Positions 24,884-34,944 of a DNA stretch of 64,000 bases are shown here, one piece after another. Under the pieces are notes generated by a model. The model saw only the letters and a list, made by a program, of their open reading frames with translations. It made no database searches and had not been told where the DNA came from. The translations under genes and the position numbers were made by a program. Origin of the DNA: Xestospongia muta (taxonomy: Eukaryota > Porifera > Demospongiae > Haplosclerida > Petrosiidae); assembly GCA_963693285.1 (NCBI GenBank), contig OY848928.1, positions 3,720,501 through 3,784,500 of the forward strand, in the 5' to 3' direction. The stretch's first letter is position 1. Each line of letters starts with the position of its first letter.

Positions 24884-27800
24884 CTACAATGTGAACGCAA
24901 TTACACTTAATGTAAATAAACAAAGTGATAAAAGAGACACTGACAACTGTACCATATTACTGCAACCACTGATACCAGCATGAGGGGGCTTGAACTTATC
25001 TTCATCATGGATATTAAATGTGTTAGTAATAGTCGGTGTAAAGGAGGATTTTGACATTTTGTAATAAGCAGTGGTGCTAAACAGATATGATGACAGTTGC
25101 TTGTAATATGATAAACTAGAAGAATAACCAATTTTATCTCTGCTTTTTATTGTTGTAGTGGTTATTAATTTGGAGGTCGTTGAAGTTGGAGATATTGTTG
25201 TTATAATAGATGTAGATTGACCAGGCATTGCAGTAAAATTGAAGTCACTGTTAGGATCAATGCAATAGTTACTAAATACTGCTGTACCATTAGGGCATGA
25301 GTTCAGACATTGTAATGTTTGTGGGTTTCTGAAATTTTTACAACTATCACAATGCACTGAAAAGCAATGTTTAGTCTGTACACATGACAATGGACAAACT
25401 GAAGGTATTTTTTTAACAGAATCTGGTGTGGTCTTTGTGCCATAAAATACAACCTTAACATTACTCACTTTGACATTTCCTACAGTTGAACGATATGAGA
25501 CAGTACACATCCAATCACCAATAGGATTTTCACCCCAGAAATGTAAGCTCATAAAAGGCCAATGAAAGTATCCATTAGTGTTAATAAAATCTCTGTTACG
25601 ATATGGTAGCAAGGTAGAAGTTGTTCCCTGTGGCGAAGTTAAGGAGACACTAATGTCACCTCTTCTGGCTTGTTCATGATAAAGTATATCATCTACTCTA
25701 GGGACATCATCGTACAGTGCATTATAATAATCACTATAGTCATATTGTACGTCTTGTGCTAATAGTGTTAGTGACAATTGTACTACCACATGTTCTAAAT
25801 AAGTGATGTTTGTTGGATTTATGACTGTGTCTTGATTTGATGCAGATGATGTCACCATCCATTTAATATTAACTGGAGACAATTTAGAAGCATAACTAGA
25901 TGAAATGTAGAGATTTACTAATTAGTAACTAATTAATAACAAGCTGAAAAATCCACTTACGATGACTTAACGTCTGGTACAATCTCTTGTACAATTTGTG
26001 TAGGTACATTAACCCAGTGACGAGCATGTATCACCATTGCTTCAGCATCAATAGCTCCAAACCCAAACTGACTACTAACATTTAGTCCAGCACCATTTGT
26101 TATCCACAATGGTAAATGTTTCTTTGTTAGAAATGGTTCGGCATTAGCAGTATATACTATTAGATACTGTACATCTCTCCAGGTAAGAGCAGGGCTATAT
26201 GAGAAGATGATACTATATATAATTGGACTATGTATTTTGTAACCATACTTGGCTTGCAATGCCAAAGCTACCACACCAGCAGCTAATGGAGTAGCTGCAC
26301 TAGTTCCAGTGAAACTTTTAGTACATCTATTTCCAAGAGTTGTAGAAAGCTGAGTAAAAATAGAAGCAACAATGTCAATTTTTTTTCAAGGTAGTCCTTA
26401 CCACATGCATCTTGTAAGTTGTATTGGAGCTGAAGCTATAAGTAACAGCCATCTTTGCACTACATTGTTCATCATAGTATGTAGGGTTTCCTCGATCATC
26501 TACTGATCCAATTGCTATAGTATAAATACTATTCACATATCCATCAGCAGCACAGGAATCTTCACGTAAACCTCCATTCCCAGCAGCCCATACATATATA
26601 CTTCCTTTACCGTCACGACCCTAATATAGTATGATGTTCTATAATTCCAATTGATGGATTAATTAGCTTACTTTATTCGCACCATTTTCAAGGGCCATTC
26701 TAGTTAGTATTCGTGGACCTTCCACTGTGAATCCATTATCAGATGGTCCCCAACTGTTGCTATAAATATCAATGTTGTTGTATTTATGATTTAAAGCAAC
26801 TGCTTCCTGTATATCAGTTGACCCTTGACCTGTAATAAGCCGAAGACCTGAAAAGGAGTAAGAAAAGTAATTAGAATGAACTAATGATTGTACACCCTTG
26901 GCCTTTACCTGCTACTTTAGCATCATAGGCAACCCCAGTTCCACAGATACCATTACTTTTATTCATTGCAATGATTCCAGCACATTTTGTACCATGAGCA
27001 TCTCGATAAATGAAAGAATTGCGAGGGCTTGGATCAGGATCTTGACCAACAAAATCATAACTGGAATTATCATCCTATTTTATCATAAAATGAATTTTAT
27101 AAGTAAAGATGTATTATACTGCTCACATAATTTCCAGACAAATCAGGATGTGTATGTTGTAAGCCTATGTAAGGAAGTGAAAGAGTTGTATATTACAATT
27201 ATTGTGCACTTCACACATTGAATAAAACAATATGAGTGTAACCATATATGTCTGATTGTATTGTCATTACTCATTGTGATCTGTGATCTCATAGTGGTAA
27301 CATATATATATTATATATCCCATAATGAGTTCATAGTCCATACATTTTGAATGGGGGTGCTGGTTAGTAGTCTTTTGGAAAGGTAGAGCCTGTTGTCTAT
27401 GGGTAGTTCCTTCTTACATTGAATAAAACAGTGTGAGTGTGACCTTGTATGTCTAGCTATGTTGTCATTGATTCATTGTATGTGCTCAATGTCCTTTTCT
27501 TGTGAACAGTTTGTATCAATTCTAAATTACAAAAGGTAATGCTATATGTGTCAACATATTGGCTGTGTCAATAGGATGTTATAAGGTAGATTTAGAGTAA
27601 CAGAAGCTGTTGTCACTTAAATAGTATTTCTCTTTTTAGCAAAGGTCGATGTCTTTGTTACCATAGTTTCATCAATACAATGTAAGCCCAATTCTAAGTT
27701 ACCACAAAGCCAAAGCTAGTCCAACTCAATATGTATAAAGCAAACAAGAAGCCAAAAAGTAATCACTTGTTCATGATTTCAATTGAATCCAATAGTGGAT

Positions 27801-28727
27801 ACTATTTCAACTCAACTAATCCAATTAGTTTAGTTGAAATAGTATTCATCACTTGTTCATGGTGCAATAAACCACAAAAATCACTTTTTGGCTTCTAGTT
27901 ATACCATACACAGGCAGATTATTATACTTACTCACTGTATTATTTGTTACATTGTAACAGTATAGCATACTAACAAATTACATGCACAGTAGTAATTCAC
28001 ATGACATTTAGATTCCATAGTAATCCACCCATGTAAGCTACAAATTGGTTGTGAAAATATATGATATATATAATATATTTATATATATATATATATAATA
28101 TAATTCATACCATCATCTATAATTCCAACAGTAACTCCTTTGCCTGTAATGCCTTGAACCCATGCACTTTGTATATTCAGATCATATCCAGATGGACCAT
28201 TAGTTTGACCTGTGTTATACTGAAGATATAGTTATTGATAAACCACTTAGTTAATACAAAACTTATTACCAAAGGCCATTGGTCTCCCCAAAGTGGATCG
28301 GTTGGTGGGGTAAATCCTTTTCTTTCATAAATTCTCACTGTCTGTTTCTTGATGTGTCTTACCTATCATAATTAGTCAAACTAAATTTACTCTATAATGA
28401 TTATCTCTTCTATCACCTTTTTTTCTTTTTTCAAGTCACTTATGTGACCAATCTTAGATCTGCTGCTGTCTTTGTCAGAGGTAAAATGATACACATGTTT
28501 AAGCTTTCCAACCTATTGATATAAAGTCATAATGCATATTTGAAAGCAGGGTTTTGGTATAATCTTACCTGTCCTTTGTATTGAAAGCCATGCTTATCAG
28601 CTAATAATATTGCTTCTTCTTCTCCTCCTTCAAGAAATACAGCCCAATGAGATAAAGATAATACTTCAGTAGTTAATGAGAGTAACAAAAAAGAGCAAAA
28701 AGAGATCATCAGTTCTTGGATATTCAT
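24884..28727 (-). CDS. Proprotein convertase B3, complete (family B)
   Basis: The predicted product has 800 residues in 11 exons on the minus strand: 28569-28727, 28417-28512, 28270-28362, 28111-28219, 27127-27164, 26909-27074, 26672-26847, 26402-26620, 26249-26349, 25961-26194 and 24884-25895. All phases join. It has a signal peptide (residues 1-25), a prodomain with a probable cleavage at ERK before GFTPP, and the catalytic set Asp151 (GIIDDG), His192 (HGTKCAG), Asn294 (WAAGNGG) and Ser369 (GTSAATPL). A P domain with WGENPIGDW is followed by a Cys-rich furin-like repeat (CPLSC to SNYC), a Ser/Thr-rich linker and a hydrophobic C-terminus without a tail, which suggests a GPI anchor. It is the only B copy retaining the first four exons. 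A hairpin MITE lies in its intron 4. Confidence 0.88.
27655..27905. mobile_element. Hairpin repeat in B3 intron 4
   Basis: An inverted repeat is built around AGAAGCCAAAAAGT on the left and ACTTTTTGGCTTCT on the right, with an inner pair ACTATTTCAACT / AGTTGAAATAGT. Upstream, the segment with TTTCATCAATACAATGTAAG matches the element at 35179-35593, so both belong to one family. It lies to the right of the point where B1 and B2 stop matching B3. Confidence 0.55.
27991..28053. mobile_element. Partial copy of the CACTGTAAAAAC-type MITE
   Basis: The segment with AGTAATTCACATGA and CCATAGTAATCCACCCATGT matches one arm of the complete element at 56032-56262. Only one arm is present. Confidence 0.5.
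28069..28103. repeat. AT microsatellite in B3 intron 4
   Basis: This is an almost pure alternating AT tract directly next to the 3' splice region of the intron after the catalytic Asp exon. Confidence 0.7.
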
Positions 28728-29000
28728 TATGTATCTTGGTAATTTTGATTATATTGGCAGGCATCCAACCTTTATATAACCACTCATCAGTAGAATAGTA
28801 TTGTCTCTATAGTGTCTGCTACTGTACAATAGGATCCTGTGTGAATTTCTTTACAATGAAAAGTACAATGCTCTAACAAACCACAAAACATTTTGACACG
28901 TTTGTAAACATTGAGATAGTATTTAATTGTGTTAAATTACATACTATGAAGAAAAACAATGAAGATACATAACATAATTAACATAATTAACAAAATGACT

Positions 29001-32000
29001 TCAAAATTCAGTATAACCCTCCTGGCTTCTCCATTTACGATATAAACAAATTCCAGTAACTGCTACACCAATAATGACTAAAGCTACTGACAAGGAAGGC
29101 ACAACAATAGCCGCTACAATGGTGCCTGTAAGTGCATGTGGACATTCTTCGCAGTAACCAGCAACATTGCAGTAGTTCGTAGGACAGCTTGATACACAAA
29201 GGAGACTATCAACCATACGAAGTGATTGGCATTCATCACAATACTCTGAACCATTGCCATAAGAGCATCCTCGGGCACAGCTCTGATCACATTGACTAGG
29301 AATTCTTTGAATGGCATCAGGAATCTCTTCCGTTCCATATAAGGTCATAGAGAGATTAGACATTTTTATATGACCTCCTTGTGCACCAAAACGTACAGAA
29401 ATATTCCATAGTCCATAAGGAGATTCACCCCAGTGTTGTACTGAAGAAAATGGCCACTTGTAGTAACCTTCATTGTTTACAAAATCAAATTTTCGTTTTG
29501 GTAGTAAATACGAGGGTGTGCCATGTGGTGAGTAAAGTTCAACTGTTATAGCTCCTCTTCTTGGTCCATTAAAGAAAATAATGAATGGGTTCTCATCTAT
29601 GTAATCTTCACCGTAGTAATCTGGATAGTCATATTGATCATCAATGTAAACTTTAAGTGTCATTTTAATGACAACATGTTCAATATACTTGATAGAACAC
29701 TTCTTGTAGTTGACATTAAAGAATGTTGTGAGTGGCTCAGATCGGTAAATTGTGCTGTAAGTCAAAGAAACAATGACAGTACATAAAATCTACAAGTCTC
29801 TGAACAAGACACTTTGCCCTCTAGTGAAATGTCTGGTTCTGAGACTATCAGTCTACTGTCTACATAGAATAATCAATAATGTTAAAAGATGTATATATAT
29901 ACACTATTAACATCAGTCTTAGAATGCTATATATGGCAGAATGAAAGCATCATATTTAAATTACATTACATGTGTCTTGTTTAATTATTTCACTATTACC
30001 TTAGCCAACGATACTATACTTATTACACTGAAGTATTAAATGATTACATGTTATGATGCTTACCTAACTTTTCTTTTAGGTCTGATAAAACATGAGACTC
30101 TTTGTGGTACAGTGATCCAATATCTGGCCCTTGTCACCATAGCCTCAACATCAATAGCTCCAAATCCAAACTCATGACTGACTTTAAGACCACCACCATT
30201 TGTCGTCCAGTGTCCTTCCTGCAATTTACTGGGATCTGAGGTGTATGCTATCAAATATTGGATATCCCGCCAAGTTAACAATGAACTGTAATGAACAAAT
30301 GACATGAAATAGCTAAATAGTATGACAAACTTACTTTATATTCAGTGCTAATGCTATAGCACCTGCTGTTAATGGGGCTGATGCACTTGATCCTGTAAAG
30401 CTGTCCGTACATTGTTGATTGGTGAGTGTGGTGAGCTGAAAGTGGTTAAATATTCCTCTTACTTGTTGATAATTAATATTACTTACCACTTGACCATTAC
30501 TTTTTTCATTATTAATTGCATAAGTAGCTGAATTGAAACTGAATGTAACAGCCATCTTAGATGCACAGCTCTCATCATGTTCAGCCTGACGTCCAGATTC
30601 ATCAGCTGAACCAACAGCAATAGTGTATATACTAGACGCATAACCATCTGCTGCGCATGAGTCACCATTTTTTCCTCCATTTCCTGATGCCCAAACATAT
30701 ATATTACCTAGCCCATTACGCCCCTTTTAAAAAGAATAAAAGGATATGTTTTGTAATATATTATTATTTATGTATAAATAAACTCAATACCTTCATTGCT
30801 CCATTTTCAATTGTGGTAGTCAATAATTCTCCTGGTCCATCTACAGTGTAGCCTGAGTCACTTGGTCCCCAACTGTTTGAGTAAATATCTATATACTGAT
30901 TTTGATATCCAAGAGCACTAGATTCAATAATATCCGAAGATGAAGTTATGTTAATACGTATTCCTAATTATACCAGAAAATAGTAGAGATGAATACTTTT
31001 AGCCTATATATATATACCTCCTATATGAGAATCATAAGCTACTCCAGCTCCACAGTTTCCAGTATTTTTTTTCATTGAAATGATCCCAGCGCAACTTGTT
31101 CCATGAGTTTGTTTAGAGCGATTGGGTGGAGTAGGATCCTTCATAAAATCAACGTAATTATAACTAGCAGCTTTATCCTAATATAAATGATATAATAGAG
31201 TATGGGTCATTAGTCAAAGAAAGACTCACATAATTTCCTGTTAAGTCAGGATGAGAATGATCCAGTCCTGTGTGATGCAAACAATAGCATTATGTTAACG
31301 ATGTTAACACATTTGTCATTTTACATACATACCATCATCAACTACACTGATTACAATTCCTTCCCCAGTGATTCCTTGCATCCAGGCATGAACAACGTTG
31401 AGATCAAGACCATTTGTCTTCTTTGTTATACTACCAGTGTTATACTACAAGATAAAAATGTATTCAATTACACATTGTGCTCTATATCATACCAATGACC
31501 ATTGCTTTTCCCAAAGTGGATCATCTGGAAAACTAAACCCTCTATACGTATGGACTTTTCTTTGTTGCTGTTCTATATATGTTACCTGTATATGACACAA
31601 TATGTGTATAACACCAAGGAACACAGGTGGTTTGTTTTCTCACTCTTGTATCATTATGTAGTCTTTCGGTGAGTGATTGCAATAACTTATTTTTTGCTTC
31701 AGGTAGAATAAAGTGGTAAATATTCTTTAAATTCCCCACCTATATTAAATACAAAGTAACTTATATATAGTATATGTAGTCTATAAACACAAGTTGTGCA
31801 AGTTTGTAGTTCAACACTCTCATACATTATGTGTAAGGGTAAAAAGATTTACTTGTACACACTTGATAATTATTACCACAAATCTATTTATATGCTATGA
31901 TGACATGATGGTACACTTAACTCATGTAAAATAACAACGAAATGTGCAATATTATTGTTTGCATTCTTTAATTTTAATCAGTAACAACAGCTAGAAAACT

Positions 32001-32302
32001 ATATAGTGTACTAATTTTCACAAACAAATCACACAAACATAACTATCTTGTGAAGTTACCTTTCCACAATTTATAAACCCATACTGATCTGCAATCTCAT
32101 CTGGTACATGATCCCCTTCATTGACTGTGACTGCCCAACTGTTCAGATAGCCTGGGGATTCCACAGATAAGACAGGAATAAACCATTCATCTGATTCATC
32201 AGTCAAAACAGATGGAATGATCAATGATGAATCCACTTGTTGGGGACAAAGTAACAGCAACATCAAGCTGATAGGGAAAAAACAACAAGTTGTTACAAAC
32301 AT
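29001..32302 (-). CDS. Proprotein convertase C, complete, single-pass membrane type
   Basis: The predicted product has 742 residues from 11 exons on the minus strand: 32060-32302, 31644-31739, 31493-31585, 31333-31444, 31230-31267, 31018-31177, 30791-30963, 30487-30723, 30335-30435, 30064-30285 and 29001-29754. I chose the ATG at 32302 because a strong signal peptide (MFVTTCCFF...) follows. The prodomain has only a single Arg at the expected cleavage point (HTYR before GFSF). The catalytic set is Asp180, His219 (HGTSCAG), Asn320 (WASGNGG) and Ser401 in GSSASAPL, where other family members have GTS. After the P domain come a Cys-rich furin-like repeat, a transmembrane helix (about residues 700-725) and a short tail ending in YTEF, a YxxPhi-type sorting motif. 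It is divergent from A and B, so an older paralog. Confidence 0.88.
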
Positions 32303-32995
32303 AGTGATATGATCTTTGTGGTCACTGGCAATATTTAATGAGGATAAACTCAATGAAATTGAGATAAGGTCTTTAATTCTGTACTTAACCCAATAAACTT
32401 GAAGCAATTAAGAAACTACAATAAACAAAAAATCTAGCTATACTAAAAAATTCATACTGTAAATATATACTACAATTATTATACTGACCAGTATATATAT
32501 ATGTGTTTAAGTTAGGCAATTTTGTTCACTCTTAAGGTGTCATGTTCTGCCTTAATAGTAAGTAGCTGAGGACAATTAGTCAGAGATTAGTGTCAACACA
32601 TTTTCTATTCATAATTCCATTTTGTCAGTTGTCAGGGAAACAGAGATTTCTATTCAAATTTCTGATATAATCTCTGTAACCATCTGTTGATAAGCATTCA
32701 TTTTTATCTGAGTGTCGTCTGCATCTAACTACCATATATAGTCATAAACTATTAATTAACCTAGTAACACTTTTTGCCATTAACACTCACTCATGTGGGA
32801 TTGTTTATATACATACACTATACATCAGTATAATTATAATGACTCACTATACACATATAGCATAAATTATGCTGACATAAAATATGAATCCTTCAACAGT
32901 CCAGCTAAGATATTTACATTTGTTATATAAACAATGACATGACATAATTATTTATACTAAAAGTCAATACAGTTGTGTTAATCATCTCAGATAGA
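32303..32995. other. Divergent intergenic region between C and D
   Basis: This 693-bp AT-rich spacer separates the start codons of C (-) and D (+), so it should hold both promoters. No clear TATA box stands out. The minus-strand open frame at 32923-33144 is antisense to D exon 1 and is ignored. Confidence 0.5.
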
Positions 32996-33546
32996 ATGAG
33001 TGTTCTCTCTAGTTCATTTTTAATGATATTTGGATTGATACTTGGATTTTCTAATGGTGTCCCTGTAATTTGTAAGTTTACAAATGAAATTGCTGTTGCA
33101 TTAGCTGAAGGATGTGGAGAGGAATGTGCCAGAACGATAGCCAATCATTATGGACTCTTTTATAATGGACCTATCTCAGAGGTACAGTGACATAATTTCA
33201 ATGTACAACTATGCATGTATTCACATACTGAATAAAATGGTAAACTTAATATTACTACTATTTTTGTATATAGAATGGTTTTTTGAGTCAATACCACAGT
33301 TTTAAAGCTATTCTACTACCTGAGAAGAGTCATCTCATTATTGACAATATGCTGAGCACGTTACATGATTTACAAAGAGATAAACAAGTCAGTAACTGTT
33401 ATATATCAATTTGCAATAGATCATTATCAGTTTATTTTGGAATTTAGATAATGGAGGTGGAGTTACAGTGCAAGAATGGTCGTGTTTTGAGGCACCAACA
33501 CCTTTACAAGAATTCGTTAAATGTTAAAAGGCGACATATTGTATAA
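32996..33546 (+). CDS. Stand-alone convertase prodomain protein D
   Basis: The predicted product has 132 residues from three exons, 32996-33181, 33274-33387 and 33448-33546. Residues 1-21 form a signal peptide. The rest aligns with the prodomains of A, B, C and G: the exon boundaries fall at the same places (62, 38 and 32 codons against about 60, 32-40 and 31-33), with NEIAVALAEGC and NHYGLFYNGP matching the DEIAERHGLVNLG region. The third exon ends NVKRR-HIV and then stops, just at the autocleavage site where the other genes continue into the protease. No catalytic exons follow. Convertase prodomains are known to fold their protease and inhibit it in trans through a C-terminal basic site, so an inhibitor or chaperone role is plausible but unproven. 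A truncated gene remnant is the alternative. Confidence 0.7.
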
Positions 33547-33739
33547 ACTTAATCTTTAATGCTTCACAAAACATTCTATTTTCAATTACTGTTTAATTCT
33601 CACCTAGAAAATAAAAGGGCGTGGTTTCTTACTTGTTATATTACATCATAGTATTGTATAATAAGCACTACGTACCGGATTGGAATCGCCCACACACTTC
33701 CGGTACACCACTTGTCTATCTCCACACTATAGTTATTAT

Positions 33740-34220
33740 AACCTCGCTGCGCGTGGGCGCATAGCGAGGGTAGTGTAGCCTGTCAGTGCGTGTGTGTGTT
33801 ACCACGCAAATGGTTTTGAACTGCTTTAACTTGGCAAACAGGGCACTGGTAGCCACCAAATTATATAGTGGACGGTAGCAAAACTTCTGTACTTCTTAAG
33901 AATACTGCTAAAAAGAAGCGTCAAACGAACAAAAATCTTTAAAAGTCTGAAAAACCTTCGAAAAAAGTACAGCTTTCAGTGAAGACTCAAGAATTCAATA
34001 AAAAGCTGCTGTGTACAGCTTATGAAATTTTCTAACTTTTTAAAGTGAGAATTTTTTGCAAAAATACTTGTTTGGAAAGCTATGACATAACTTTGGCATA
34101 TGCATCACATGATCCATCAATAATTTGACCACACCTTGTGGAATGTTAAATCTACATGTACATGCACTCTGCAGTATAGATCTACACTGCCCACCCCAGC
34201 GAGTTAAGCACTTTAGTGCA
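33740..34220 (-). mobile_element. Non-autonomous inverted-repeat element with terminal hairpin (copy 2)
   Basis: This is the same family as the element at 17153-17997, in opposite orientation and shorter (about 480 bp). It begins AACCTCGCTG with the hairpin CCTCGCT...AGCGAGG at 33742-33769 and a GT-rich tract, and ends with CAGCGAGTT and the GCACTTTAGTGC palindrome. It has no coding capacity. It lies shortly after D and is absent from the second copy of the tandem duplication. Confidence 0.7.
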
Positions 34221-34944
34221 TTTTTATAATTTTTGTATGACTGAATATGTATGCGTATTTTGTATCTTGTAAACTATGATAGGAGATTGCCAAAACAAAT
34301 AATAACAAGCTAAACCAACACACCAATTCTTCATCTTCAGATAACAATTTGTAATTTATATCTACATAACTTAAAACAATGGCTACAGTCCCAAAAGTGT
34401 ACCTCTATCTTACGTTGTTTTAGTATTTTCATAAGAATAGCGTAACTTTACTAAGAAAAACAGCCTAAACCAACGTGTTCTTATTTGTTCTAAATATTTC
34501 GTCCTAAATCTTTTAGTATTAACATTGTTGTAAGAATAAAGAGCTACAAAAGTTTTTATTGCTATTTTCATCGTAAAATAAGTAATTTAAAATTGAATGT
34601 CTGTATTATTAACTACTTTTAATAATAGAGCATAAAGAAAAATATGTAGTCAATGTCTTTATAGAGTAATATAATACTGGTAAGAGTCTGTCCAGTTTAC
34701 AATGTCAGGTAATAAAAATTAATTGATTTCTTTGGAGACGGATACTGGCGGAGTGCGTTTTCTAACGTTCATTCAGGTTTATGGGATCACGTGATCCGTT
34801 TGCAATCCTGGACACGTAGCCTTTACTATCTATAATATAAGCATATATATATATATATATATTTATGAAGTTTATCATCATATGTTGTCAGTGCAGGAGT
34901 AACCTCAAGTTCTTTAGATAGTATAGTTACTGGCTGTAACAAAG
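34221..34944. other. Non-coding stretch before the first signal exon
   Basis: No gene is seen. It contains an AT microsatellite at about 34839-34862 and, shortly before the ATG at 34945, a leader with GCAGGAGTAACCTC that is repeated before the ATG at 37361. The two signal exons therefore have related leaders. Confidence 0.5.

Noticed and set aside
28069..28103. Repeats as a CRISPR array
   Set aside because: The tract is a simple AT microsatellite. No regular repeat-spacer pattern exists in the window and the genome is eukaryotic.
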